Under the pieces are notes generated by a model. That model saw only the letters and a list, made by a program, of their open reading frames with translations. It made no database searches and had not been told where the DNA came from. Below, one piece after another: positions 1 through 9,263 of a stretch of DNA of 64,000 bases. Both the position numbers and the translations under genes were made by a program. The stretch comes from Paracoccus aestuariivivens. GTDB taxonomy: Bacteria > Pseudomonadota > Alphaproteobacteria > Rhodobacterales > Rhodobacteraceae. The DNA is taken from contig NZ_WMIE01000002.1 of the NCBI RefSeq assembly GCF_009711225.1, positions 1 to 64,000 of the forward strand, given 5' to 3'. Each line of letters begins with the position of its first letter. The first letter of the stretch is position 1.

Positions 1-100
1 CCTGCGGTCACAACATCCGCAAGATACGGGCTCATCTCCGGGCGCTTTGCTCTCTATTCCTTAAGCTGGGTGCGACGACCATCCGGGATGCAAACAGACG

Positions 101-801
101 TCAGGGTGCATTGGCACTCGCCTGAAACGGTTGTTCAGAGCGGACCAAATAGCAGGAATGTGTGTCGAAGATGGTCAGGATACGCAGCTTCTTACCTCGG
201 GCCAACTGGCCGTAGACAAATTCCATTACCCAAGCGTCGTTCGGCCCAATGGTCTCAGCGCGATTTCGCGCAGCTTGACCTTCGCCAGTTGTTTCGGGGT
301 TTTGATTCGCCGTTGTAGTCCCACGGCCCCGTAAACATTGTTGACCATCGTAATGCTGACCAACCGCGGTGATCGCCATAGCGCACACGTCTAGCGCAGA
401 TCTCGTTGATTCGCTGTTTTAGCTCTGCCGGATCGGTCGGCGCGAATTGTAATGATAGCATGAACAGTCGATCCTCGCAGCGCCACATGCCCCGCCGATC
501 GGGACCGCCCAATCTGCGCAGATCCCGTGAAACAGTTCTTGCGTCCGTGTCGGCTTCGGAACTTTTGTCGAGTGACGTCTTGCAACATCTGCCGATCGAG
601 CGTCGGATCCGCGACGATTTACTTCAATCGCGCGTTCACACCCTCGAGTTGCTTCAACCGATGCATCTTGCCGGACAGCAGTACGCCAATTTCTTTTTCC
701 AGGCAGAATAGGTGGCCGATCACAGCTTTGAGGCAATTCCTGGACACCGATGCGCCTTTGCCACTCCCTTTGAGAAGGTTAGCTGAAAAATCCAGCTTCA
801 T
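101..801 (-). pseudogene. Decayed IS3-family transposase (orfA + orfB remnant)
   Basis: Pieces of an IS3-family transposase can be read on the minus strand in changing frames. The orfA part starts near 801 (MKLDFSANLLKGSGKGA), continues as ATYSAWKKK and then HRLKQLEGVNARLK, where an in-frame TAA interrupts before IVADPTLDRQMLQDV, a hallmark of IS3 OrfA leucine-zipper ends. The orfB part follows as ELKQRINEICARRVRYG and, in another frame, NDAWVMEFVYGQLARGKK and LRILTIFDTHS, the start of the DDE catalytic core. At least three frameshifts, one stop and loss of the C-terminal half of the catalytic domain show it is dead. Terminal inverted repeats were not identified. Bases 802-1034 between this remnant and the next gene hold nothing I recognise. 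Confidence 0.8.
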
Positions 802-1034
802 ACGATCCAGCTTCAGAGGGCCGAGAAGTCTGCGCGCAACCCTGCCTGATATCCGCAGCCTCTCGTCTGAGTCCAAATGATGTCGACAAAAACGGGTACT
901 CCGACGTGGTTCCACCTGACAGCTTTGGCACCGTCATTGGGAACTGGTCTACGCCCTTCGATTGGGGGCAGAGTCGCTTCCAAAGTGGCGAGTTGCTCTG
1001 TTCAAGGTGCAAACAGCTAGGCAGCCCTCCGATT

Positions 1035-1913
1035 TCACCCCCAGGGCGACTGCAGCAGATTCAGTGGAATCTTGAGATAGCTTCGCCCATTTGCTTCGGG
1101 CTGGGGAAGACGTCCGGCGTTGGTGTTGATCTGCAGTGACTGCAGGATCAGGCGAGGCATCGGCAGGGTGCTGTCACGGGCCTCGCGGGCGGCGACGAAC
1201 TCTGGTTCGGTCAGGTAGCGCGCCACATGAACGTTTGTGGTTCGCTGCTCGGCCACGGTCGATTCCCATGCGGGTGGGCGGCCTGAAGGGCAATAGTCAT
1301 GGCCGGTGAACAGCCTCGTGCGGTCGGGCAGGCCGAGAATTCTTTGAATCGAGGCCCAAAGGGCGTGCGCGCTTCCGCCGGGGAAATCCGCGCGTGCCGT
1401 GCCGCTGTCTGGCATGAACATCGTGTCGTGGATGAACGCGGCGTCGCCGATCACATAGGTCACAGATGCCAGCGTATGCCCGGGGGAATGGATCACCTGT
1501 ACCGGAAGATTGCCCAGCATGAACGTCTCGCCATCAGCGAATAGCTTGTCCCATTGGCTGCCGTCAGTCGGGAATTCGGGCCAGTTGTAGAAACCCTTCC
1601 AAAGCTTCTGCACCTCGACGACCTTTTCGCCGATACCGGTCGGCGCATTGGTACGATGCTTCAGGTAGTCTGCGGCGGAAAAGTGATCGGCATGCGGATG
1701 GGTGTCCAGAATCCATTGCAGATCATAGCCGCGATCCGCGATGAACCGCAAAATCCGGTCCGCCTCGATTGTGGCTGTCGCGCCCGATTTTTCATCGAAA
1801 TCCAGTACGGGGTCGATGATCGCGCAATGTCCCGTCTCGGGGCATGCCACGACATATTGGATCGAGCCGGTTTGCTTCTCGTAGAAGCCCGTAACGTCAG
1901 GCGCGGCACTCAT
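1035..1913 (-). CDS. MBL-fold metallo-hydrolase, probable persulfide/sulfur dioxygenase type
   Basis: A 292-residue cytoplasmic metallo-beta-lactamase-fold protein. The metal-binding signature THPHADH is at residues 71-77, with further ligand motifs HSPGHT and FTGHDY downstream. The overall pattern (GSIQYVVACPETGHCAIIDPVLDFD at the N terminus, a conserved LKIPLN C terminus) matches the ETHE1/Blh group, many of which oxidise glutathione persulfide to sulfite. The reading frame extends upstream to 2006, but the start at 1913 (MSAAPDVTGFYE) fits family N termini. It stands alone: pyc upstream is separated by a hairpin and the IS remnant lies downstream. Other glyoxalase-II-like hydrolases share the fold, so the substrate is inference. 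Confidence 0.8.
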   Translation of the reverse strand: MSAAPDVTGFYEKQTGSIQYVVACPETGHCAIIDPVLDFDEKSGATATIEADRILRFIADRGYDLQWILDTHPHADHFSAADYLKHRTNAPTGIGEKVVEVQKLWKGFYNWPEFPTDGSQWDKLFADGETFMLGNLPVQVIHSPGHTLASVTYVIGDAAFIHDTMFMPDSGTARADFPGGSAHALWASIQRILGLPDRTRLFTGHDYCPSGRPPAWESTVAEQRTTNVHVARYLTEPEFVAAREARDSTLPMPRLILQSLQINTNAGRLPQPEANGRSYLKIPLNLLQSPWG

Positions 1914-1992
1914 GCAGTGATGCTCTCCGCTAGGGAAGGTTCCAGATCCGGACAAATCTGAGCGGATTTTCTTAATTCTGACAAGGGGAAGT

Positions 1993-2017
1993 CCGAAGGG
2001 CGACAAGCGCCCTTCGG
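1993..2017 (-). terminator. Hairpin after pyc
   Basis: A perfect 10-bp stem (CCGAAGGGCG / CGCCCTTCGG) with a 5-base loop lies 4 bases beyond the pyc stop codon. The bases after it on the minus strand are only moderately T-rich, so termination is probable but not textbook. Confidence 0.55.
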
Positions 2018-2021
2018 CTTT

Positions 2022-5000
2022 TCACTCGATCTCGACCAGCAGATCCTTGGCGTCGATCTGTTGGCCGGGGGAGACGTGCAGGGCTTTGACGGTGCCGTCC
2101 CGGTCGGCGTGGATGCCGGTTTCCATTTTCATCGCCTCGATGGTCAGCATCAGGTCACCGGCATGGACCTTCTGGCCCGTTGTCACCCCGACCGAGGCGA
2201 CGACGCCGGGCATGGGCGCGCCGACATGGCCGTCATTGGCAGGGTCGGCCTTGGGGCGGGCGACGGTCTGGGCCTTGGCCATGCGGTTCGGCACACGGAT
2301 GACGCGGGGCTGGCCGTTCAACTCGAAGAACACCTTCACATCGCCATTCTCGTCCGTCTCTCCCAAGGTGAGCAGGCGGATTTCCAGCGTCTTGCCGGGG
2401 TCGATCTCGGCTTCGATCTCGTCGCCGGGGTCCATGCCGTAGAAAAAGGTCTTGGTCGGCAGGGTGCGGACGGGGCCATAGGTTTCATGCCGCGACATGT
2501 AGTCGGTGAAGACCTTGGGATACATCAGGTAGCCGTTCAGATCCTCGTCGTCGATCTCTGCGCCATCCAGATCGGCCGAGAGCTTGGCCCGCACGGCCTC
2601 GAGATCGACCGGCTGCATCGAGGCACCGGGACGCGTCGTCATCGGCGTTTCGCCCTTGAGGATCTTTTTCTGCAGCGCTTCGGGCCATCCGCCGGGGGGC
2701 TGGCCCAGATTGCCGCGCATCATATCCACGACGGAATCGGGGAACGAGACCTCGACCGAGGGGTCCTCGACCTGCGCACGGGTCAGACCCTGCGCCACCA
2801 TCATCAGCGCCATGTCGCCCACCACCTTGGACGAGGGCGTGACCTTGACGATATCGCCGAACATCTTGTTCACCTCGGCATAGGTCAGCGCGACCTGATG
2901 CCAGCGGTCCTCGAGCCCCAGACTGCGGGCCTGCGCCTTGAGGTTGGTGAACTGGCCTCCCGGCATTTCATGCAGCCACACCTCCGAGGCAGGGGCCTGC
3001 AAGCCGCTTTCGAATGCGGCGTAATGGGCGCGCACGGCCTCCCAGTAGTTCGAGATCTCGCGGATGGCGCTGATATCCAGTCCGGTATCGCGGTCGGTGC
3101 GGTGCAGGGCCTCGACGATCGAGCCGAGCGTCGGTTGGCTGGTATTGCCCGACAGCGCATCCATCGCGCAATCGACCGCATCGACCCCAGCCGCCGCCGC
3201 GGCCAGAATGGTCGCACCGCCGATGCCTCCGGTGTCGTGGGTGTGGAAATGGATCGGCAGGCCGACTTCTTCCTTCAGGGCCTTGATCAGCACTCCGGCC
3301 GAGGCGGGCTTCAACAGTCCCGCCATGTCCTTGAGGCCCAGCACATGCGCTCCGGCATCGCGCAAATCGCGGCCCATGGCGACATAGTATTTCAGGTCGT
3401 ATTTGGCGCGTTCCGGGTCCAGCAGGTCGCCGGTATAGCAGATCGCGCCTTCGCAGATCTTGCCGGATTCCACGACCGCATCCATGGAGACGCGCATGTT
3501 CTCGACCCAGTTCAGGCTATCGAAGACGCGGAAAACGTCGATGCCGGTGAATGCTGCCTGCTTCACAAAGGCCTGCACCACATTGTCGGGATAGTTGGTA
3601 TAGCCGACGCCGTTCGAGGCCCGCAGCAGCATCTGGGTCATCAGGTTCGGCATGCGCGCGCGGATGTCACGCAGCCGCTGCCACGGGCATTCCTGCAAGA
3701 AGCGGTAGGCCACGTCAAAGGTCGCGCCGCCCCAGCATTCGACGCTGAACAGGCCGGGCAGGTTCGCGGCATAGGTCGGCGCGACCCGGATCATGTCGAT
3801 CGAGCGCATCCGCGTCGCGAGCAAGCTCTGGTGCCCGTCCCGCATCGATGTGTCGGTGATCAGCAGCTGTTTTTGCGCCAGCATCCAGTCAGCGACGGCT
3901 TTCGGGCCTTTTTCCTCTAGCAATTGCCGTGTTCCGGGTGCGGGTTCGGCGCGGGATCTGGGCGGGACCGGTGTTTTCGCATCCGCCGCGGGCAGGGGGC
4001 GGCCTGCCGTTTCGGGATGACCATTGACCGAGATATCGGCGATATAGGTCAGGATGCGCGTTGCACGGTCGCGGCGCTTGCTGAAATGGAACAGGTCTTC
4101 GGTCGTGTCGATGAACTTGGTCGTATAGGTGTCGTTCAGGAAGGTCGGGTGCTTGAGCAGGTTGATGACGAAGTCGATATTCGTCGCAACGCCGCGCACG
4201 CGGAACTCGCGCAGGGCGCGATCCATCCGCGCGATGGCCTTGGCCGGAGTCTGGGCATGGGCGGTGACCTTGACCAGAAGCGAGTCGTAATAGCGGGTGA
4301 TGACGCCGCCCGCATAGGCAGTGCCACCGTCCAGCCGGATGCCGTTGCCGGTGGCCGAGCGATAGGCGGTGATGCGGCCGTAATCGGGGATGAAATTGTT
4401 CAGCGGGTCTTCGGTCGTGACCCGACATTGCAATGCGTGGCCCGACAGATGGACATCGTCCTGACTGGCCGCTCCGGTGGCGTCGGCCAAGGTCGCGCCC
4501 TCGGCAATCTGGATCTGGGACTGTACGATGTCGATGCCGGTGACCTCTTCCGTCACGGTATGTTCGACCTGCACGCGCGGGTTCACCTCGATGAAGTAGA
4601 AGCGCTGGCTGTCCATATCCATCAGGAACTCGACCGTACCCGCGTTCTGGTAACCGACGGCCTGCCCGATTTTCAGGGCGAGACCGCAGACCTCGGCGCG
4701 TTGTTCGGGCGTGAGGTAAGGGGCGGGTGCGCGCTCGACGACCTTCTGGTTGCGGCGCTGCACGGTGCAGTCGCGCTCATACAGGTGGTAAAGTCCGCCA
4801 TGGCTGTCGCCCAGAAGCTGCACTTCCACGTGGCGGGCGCGCAGGATCATCTTTTCCAGATAGCCCTCGCCATTGCCGAAGGCGGCCTCGGCCTCGCGGC
4901 GACCCTCGCGGACCTTTTCGGGCAATTCCTCGGGGCCCATGATCGGACGCATGCCGCGACCGCCGCCGCCCCATGAGGCTTTCAGCATCAGGGGATAGCC

Positions 5001-5456
5001 GATTTCGGCGGCTTCAAGTTTGATCGCCTCCATGTCATCGCCCAGCACCTCGGTCGCGGGGATGACCGGAACGCCGGCGCTGATCGCGACGCGCCGCGCG
5101 CTGGCCTTGTCGCCGAGCGCGCGCATCGTGTCGGCGCTGGGGCCGATGAAGGTGATACCCGCTGCCACGCAGGCATCGACGAAATCGGGGTTCTCGGACA
5201 GCAGCCCATAGCCGGGATGGATCGCATCGGCGCCTGACAGCTTGGCAACGCGGATGATCTCGGGGATCGACAGATAGGCGGCAACGGGGCCGAGGCCCTC
5301 GCCGATGCGGTAGGCCTCATCCGCCTTGAAGCGGTGCAGGCCCAGCTTGTCCTCCTCGGCGTAAACGGCGACGGTTTTCTTGCCCAGTTCATTCGCCGCC
5401 CGCATCACACGGATCGCGATTTCACCACGGTTGGCGACCAGAATCTTGTTGAACAT
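2022..5456 (-). CDS. pyc: Pyruvate carboxylase
   Basis: ATP- and biotin-dependent carboxylation of pyruvate to oxaloacetate, an anaplerotic step. The 1144-residue protein has the full single-chain architecture: biotin carboxylase with ATP-grasp fold (about 1-455, opening FNKILVANRGEIAIR), carboxyltransferase barrel (about 535-800, with TDTSMRDGHQSLLATRMRS), the conserved PYC/OADA domain, and a C-terminal biotinyl domain whose acceptor lysine lies in EAMKMETG near residue 1110. The frame is open 27 codons further upstream, but the ATG at 5456 has a good GGGGGAG ribosome site and fits the family N terminus. It appears to be monocistronic, with a hairpin after the stop. Confidence 0.97.
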   Translation of the reverse strand: MFNKILVANRGEIAIRVMRAANELGKKTVAVYAEEDKLGLHRFKADEAYRIGEGLGPVAAYLSIPEIIRVAKLSGADAIHPGYGLLSENPDFVDACVAAGITFIGPSADTMRALGDKASARRVAISAGVPVIPATEVLGDDMEAIKLEAAEIGYPLMLKASWGGGGRGMRPIMGPEELPEKVREGRREAEAAFGNGEGYLEKMILRARHVEVQLLGDSHGGLYHLYERDCTVQRRNQKVVERAPAPYLTPEQRAEVCGLALKIGQAVGYQNAGTVEFLMDMDSQRFYFIEVNPRVQVEHTVTEEVTGIDIVQSQIQIAEGATLADATGAASQDDVHLSGHALQCRVTTEDPLNNFIPDYGRITAYRSATGNGIRLDGGTAYAGGVITRYYDSLLVKVTAHAQTPAKAIARMDRALREFRVRGVATNIDFVINLLKHPTFLNDTYTTKFIDTTEDLFHFSKRRDRATRILTYIADISVNGHPETAGRPLPAADAKTPVPPRSRAEPAPGTRQLLEEKGPKAVADWMLAQKQLLITDTSMRDGHQSLLATRMRSIDMIRVAPTYAANLPGLFSVECWGGATFDVAYRFLQECPWQRLRDIRARMPNLMTQMLLRASNGVGYTNYPDNVVQAFVKQAAFTGIDVFRVFDSLNWVENMRVSMDAVVESGKICEGAICYTGDLLDPERAKYDLKYYVAMGRDLRDAGAHVLGLKDMAGLLKPASAGVLIKALKEEVGLPIHFHTHDTGGIGGATILAAAAAGVDAVDCAMDALSGNTSQPTLGSIVEALHRTDRDTGLDISAIREISNYWEAVRAHYAAFESGLQAPASEVWLHEMPGGQFTNLKAQARSLGLEDRWHQVALTYAEVNKMFGDIVKVTPSSKVVGDMALMMVAQGLTRAQVEDPSVEVSFPDSVVDMMRGNLGQPPGGWPEALQKKILKGETPMTTRPGASMQPVDLEAVRAKLSADLDGAEIDDEDLNGYLMYPKVFTDYMSRHETYGPVRTLPTKTFFYGMDPGDEIEAEIDPGKTLEIRLLTLGETDENGDVKVFFELNGQPRVIRVPNRMAKAQTVARPKADPANDGHVGAPMPGVVASVGVTTGQKVHAGDLMLTIEAMKMETGIHADRDGTVKALHVSPGQQIDAKDLLVEIE

Positions 5457-5546
5457 CGTCTCTCCCCCGACATTGCCATCCGGCATGGTAGTCATGCTGC
5501 ATTGCAGCGCAAGAGGGCGTTCATCATACGCGACCAAAGGTATCAG

Positions 5547-5996
5547 TCAGCGACGCTCTTGAAAGAAGTTGCGCAGCAATTCGCGTGATTCCGCGGCAGA
5601 GATGCCTTCAAAAACCTCGGGGCGGTGATGACATTGCGGATGATCGAACACCCGAGCGCCGTGTCGCACCCCGCCCATGCGTGGATCGTCCGCACCGTAA
5701 TAGACCACCGCGATCCGCGCGGCAGAGATGGCTGCGGCACACATCGGGCAAGGTTCCAGCGTGACCCAAAGCCGTGCGCCGGGCAGCCGTTCCGAGCCGA
5801 CGCTGCGGCAGGCTTCGCGGATGGCAAGGATTTCGGCATGCGCCGTCGGGTCCGACAATTCACGCGTCCGGTTGCCGGCGCGCGCCAGAATTTGCCCGTC
5901 CGCTCCGATCAGGACCGCACCGACGGGCACCTCGCCGCGGGCGGCGGCGGCATGGGCCTCGGCCATGGCGACGGGCATGTAAGATGAAAATTCCAT
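5547..5996 (-). CDS. tadA: tRNA-specific adenosine deaminase TadA
   Basis: Zinc-dependent deaminase that makes inosine at the wobble position (A34) of tRNA-Arg(ACG). The 149-residue protein has the CDA-family catalytic set: HAE at residues 53-55 (zinc His and proton-shuttle Glu) and PCPMC at 82-86 (zinc cysteines C83 and C86), plus the C-terminal helix ending NFFQERR. The frame continues far upstream, antisense to rluB, but family length supports a start at 5996 (MEFSSYMPVAM). An alternative ATG at 6024 would add nine residues. It is divergent from rluB, sharing about 108 bases of promoter region, and lies upstream of pyc on the same strand. Confidence 0.93.
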   Translation of the reverse strand: MEFSSYMPVAMAEAHAAAARGEVPVGAVLIGADGQILARAGNRTRELSDPTAHAEILAIREACRSVGSERLPGARLWVTLEPCPMCAAAISAARIAVVYYGADDPRMGGVRHGARVFDHPQCHHRPEVFEGISAAESRELLRNFFQERR

Positions 5997-6104
5997 GCGG
6001 GTTTTTGGCGCGACTTGCCGCATCGCGCAAGAACCGCTTTCATTGTAGGATATTTTGGCATAGAGCGCCGCTTTTGCTACCGCAGAGATGCGCAGGAGAT
6101 CGCC

Positions 6105-7811
6105 ATGACCGATACACCAGAAAACCCGGAACTTCCGGAGAACCCCACCACCGAATCCGCGCCCGAGGCTTCCGTTGAAACGGCAGCCGATTCCGGTGCG
6201 CCCAAAGGCGACGCCGACCGGATCGCCAAAGTGATGGCGCGTGCGGGCGTTGCCAGCCGTCGTGAAGCCGAACGCATGATCCTTGAGGGTCGCGTGACGG
6301 TCAACGGCAAGAAAATCGACAGTCCGGCGCTGGACGTCGTGCCCTCGGACCGGATCACGATCGATGGCAAGAAAATGGACGAGCCGCAGGAAACCCGCCT
6401 GTGGATGTATTACAAGCCGGTCGGACTGGTCACCTCCGAGGCGGATGAAAAAGGCCGCCAGACGGTGTTCGACGCCCTGCCACGCGATCTGCCGCGGGTG
6501 ATGACCGTCGGTCGTCTCGACCTTAACTCGGAAGGGCTGCTGCTGCTGACCAATGACGGTGAGCTGAAGCGCCGTCTGGAGCTGCCGACGACCGGATGGC
6601 TGCGCCGCTACCGCGTTCGCGTCAACGGTACGCCCAATGACCTGACATTCGCGCCGCTGCGTCGCGGCGTCACCATCGACGGCGAGGATTTCGCGCCGAT
6701 GGAGATCGCGCTCGACAGCCAGCAGGGGGCAAATGCCTGGCTGACCGTCGGCATCCGCGAGGGCAAGAACCGCGAAATCCGCCGTGCCATGTCGCATGTC
6801 GGTCTGATCGTGAACCGGCTGATTCGTGTCGGTTACGGTCCCTTCAAGCTGACCGGCATGGAGGAGAACGAGGTCCGCGAGATCAAACGCAAGGTGCTGC
6901 GCGACCAGCTTGGCGGACTGCTGACCGGAGATATGGACGAAAAGCCCCGTAGCTTCCGGGATCACGGTGCCAGCCGCAGCGAATCTGAGCGCGGCGACCG
7001 CAAGCCGTTCGCCCGTCGTGAGGACGGGGATCGTAAACCCTACGCCAAGCGTGAAGACGGTGATCGTAAGCCTTGGGCCAAGCGTGAGGATGGCGATCGC
7101 AAGCCGTTCGCCCGTCGTGAGGACGGGGATCGTAAACCCTACGCCAAGCGTGAGGACGGCGACCGTAAGCCTTGGGCCAAGCGTGAGGATGGCGACCGCA
7201 AGCCGTTCGCCCGTCGTGAGGACGGGGATCGTAAACCCTACGCCAAGCGCGAAGACGGCGACCGCAAGCCTTGGGCCAAGCGTGAGGATGGCGACCGTAA
7301 GCCGTTCGCCCGCCGCGAAGACGGGGATCGCAAACCCTACGCCAAGCGCGAGGAAGGTGATCGCAAGCCTTGGGCCAAGCGTGAGGATGGCGACCGTAAG
7401 CCGTTCGCCCGCCGCGAAGACGGGGATCGTAAACCCTACGCCAAGCGCGAAGACGGCGACCGCAAGCCTTGGGCCAAGCGTGAGGACGGCGACCGCAAGC
7501 CGTTCGCCCGTCGCGAGGATGGGGATCGTAAACCCTACGCCAAGCGTGACGATGGCGACCGCAAGCCGTTCGCCCGTCGCGAGGATGGGGATCGTAAACC
7601 CTACGCCAAGCGTGAGGATGGCGACCGTAAGCCGTTCGCTCGCCGCGAAGACGGGGATCGCAAAAGCTACGGCAAACCGGAGGCCCGTGGCGGCAAGCCT
7701 TTCGGAAAGCCGGGTGGAAAACCGGGCGGCTTTGGCGGGAAACCCGGCCCGAAGTCCGGTCCGCGTGGCGGCTCTGACCGCGGTCCGGCCAAGGGGCCGC
7801 GTCGCGGCTGA
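6105..7811 (+). CDS. rluB: 23S rRNA pseudouridine synthase (RluB-type) with long basic repeat tail
   Basis: Pseudouridine synthase of the RsuA/RluB family. After an acidic N-terminal stretch come an S4 RNA-binding domain (about 39-95, MARAGVASRREAERMI) and the synthase domain with catalytic Asp139 in GRLDLNSEGLLLLT. The catalytic body ends near residue 280. The rest of the 568 residues is a low-complexity tail: about 20 copies of GDRKPFARRED-type 11-mers, then a Gly/Pro/Lys-rich end. Charged repeat tails occur on alphaproteobacterial RluB homologues and probably bind RNA, but this one is long and very regular. The start at 6105 has AGGAG eight bases upstream; the frame is open to 6015. A strong terminator follows. 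Confidence 0.92.
   Translation: MTDTPENPELPENPTTESAPEASVETAADSGAPKGDADRIAKVMARAGVASRREAERMILEGRVTVNGKKIDSPALDVVPSDRITIDGKKMDEPQETRLWMYYKPVGLVTSEADEKGRQTVFDALPRDLPRVMTVGRLDLNSEGLLLLTNDGELKRRLELPTTGWLRRYRVRVNGTPNDLTFAPLRRGVTIDGEDFAPMEIALDSQQGANAWLTVGIREGKNREIRRAMSHVGLIVNRLIRVGYGPFKLTGMEENEVREIKRKVLRDQLGGLLTGDMDEKPRSFRDHGASRSESERGDRKPFARREDGDRKPYAKREDGDRKPWAKREDGDRKPFARREDGDRKPYAKREDGDRKPWAKREDGDRKPFARREDGDRKPYAKREDGDRKPWAKREDGDRKPFARREDGDRKPYAKREEGDRKPWAKREDGDRKPFARREDGDRKPYAKREDGDRKPWAKREDGDRKPFARREDGDRKPYAKRDDGDRKPFARREDGDRKPYAKREDGDRKPFARREDGDRKSYGKPEARGGKPFGKPGGKPGGFGGKPGPKSGPRGGSDRGPAKGPRRG
6993..7685 (+). repeat. 33-bp in-frame tandem repeat in rluB (about 21 units)
   Basis: Twenty good 33-bp units plus one degenerate unit encode G-D-R-K-P-[FYW]-A-[RK]-R-E-D. 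A 99-bp higher-order period is visible: the variable aromatic runs F, Y, W, five times over, then F,Y,F,Y,F. Units differ mainly at synonymous sites. Because 33 is a multiple of three, unit gain or loss would keep the frame. A second plus-strand frame is also open through the whole array, a side effect of the repeat. Confidence 0.95.
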
Positions 7812-7829
7812 TCGTTCAATCTGAACTAC

Positions 7830-7860
7830 GAAAAGGGCGCGGTACCACCGCGCCCTTTTC
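7830..7860. terminator. Bidirectional intrinsic terminator rluB / hemP
   Basis: A perfect 14-bp stem (GAAAAGGGCGCGGT / ACCGCGCCCTTTTC) with a 3-base loop. The A-run and T-run lie inside the stem ends, so it can serve rluB on the plus strand and hemP on the minus strand. Confidence 0.9.
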
Positions 7861-7892
7861 GCATGTCGCTCTCGGCTTGTCCGGTTGCGGCC

Positions 7893-8069
7893 CTATTTTG
7901 TCAGGATCAGCTTGCCGGCGCGGGTGATGCGCAGATTGTAGACTTGGTCGCCCAGAACGATCAGGGCTTGGTTTCCACCGGCGGTCAGGGCTTCGGCATC
8001 ATATTGGGGCAGGCGCTGCAGTGCGGTCACACCGGGGCGCGTGAATTCGGCGGGGCGGGTCGCAGTCAT
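7893..8069 (-). CDS. hemP: Hemin uptake protein HemP family (58 aa)
   Basis: A short gene under 60 codons, found by reading the minus strand between rluB and znuA. It starts MTATRPAEFTRPGVTALQRL and ends VYNLRITRAGKLILTK followed by TAG, the conserved C-terminal signature of the HemP/HmuP family. Members are small iron-regulated proteins linked to haem uptake; some act as regulators of the haem receptor gene. The start ATG has GAGGATC eight bases upstream. No haem receptor or ABC genes are next to it; its neighbour is the zinc regulon. A TGACA-N14-TGTCA inverted repeat at 8108-8131 upstream could be a regulator site, but this is only a guess. Confidence 0.85.
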   Translation of the reverse strand: MTATRPAEFTRPGVTALQRLPQYDAEALTAGGNQALIVLGDQVYNLRITRAGKLILTK

Positions 8070-8139
8070 GTCCAGATCCTCGTTGAGCGGTCGCGATAGC
8101 TACAACCTGACAAAAATACTTGGGCATGTCAAAGGAAAA

Positions 8140-8163
8140 TAGTCGGAATTAATTCTCCGACTA
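8140..8163 (-). terminator. Hairpin after znuA
   Basis: An 8-bp stem (TAGTCGGA / TCCGACTA) with an 8-base AT-rich loop lies 20 bases past the znuA stop. On the minus strand it is followed by a T-rich stretch (ATTTTCCTTT), so it probably ends znuA transcription and separates it from hemP. Confidence 0.6.
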
Positions 8164-8183
8164 CTTCCATTAATCGACATCGC

Positions 8184-9176
<993 letters not shown>

Positions 9177-9220
9177 GCGGATGATCCTGACTCTCTTGCG
9201 GAAACGGCGCGGTTATTTAT

Positions 9221-9233
9221 GTTATATCGTAAC
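9221..9233. promoter_or_regulatory. Candidate Zur box 1
   Basis: GTTATATCGTAAC matches the core pattern GTTATA-N-TATAAC with two mismatches. It lies 44 bases upstream of znuA and 30 bases upstream of zur, so it can control both directions. Confidence 0.65.
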
Positions 9234-9247
9234 GCGTCAAGTGAATT

Positions 9248-9260
9248 GTGATAGTATAAC
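9248..9260. promoter_or_regulatory. Candidate Zur box 2, abutting the zur start codon
   Basis: GTGATAGTATAAC matches GTTATA-N-TATAAC with one mismatch and sits inside the longer imperfect palindrome TTGTGATAGTATAACAA. Its centre is 27 bp from box 1 and it ends three bases before the zur ATG. There is no room for a Shine-Dalgarno sequence, so the zur message may be leaderless. Confidence 0.7.
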
Positions 9261-9263
9261 AAA

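Noticed and set aside
1..34. A possible minus-strand start (MSPYLADVVTAG) running off the left edge.
   Set aside because: Only a dozen codons are visible and no family can be recognised.
2061..3920. A 619-codon open frame on the plus strand.
   Set aside because: It is antisense to pyc; the pyc protein is unmistakable and the antisense translation is low-complexity and unlike any family.
5547..6965. A 472-codon minus-strand frame covering tadA and much more.
   Set aside because: Only the last 149 codons are TadA; the rest is antisense to the rluB catalytic domain.
6993..7685. Regular 33-bp repeats that might suggest a CRISPR array.
   Set aside because: No unique spacers; every unit is translated in frame as part of RluB.
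6967..7824. A 285-codon plus-strand frame overlapping rluB.
   Set aside because: It is the +1 frame of the 33-bp repeat array, open because the repeat unit has no stop there.
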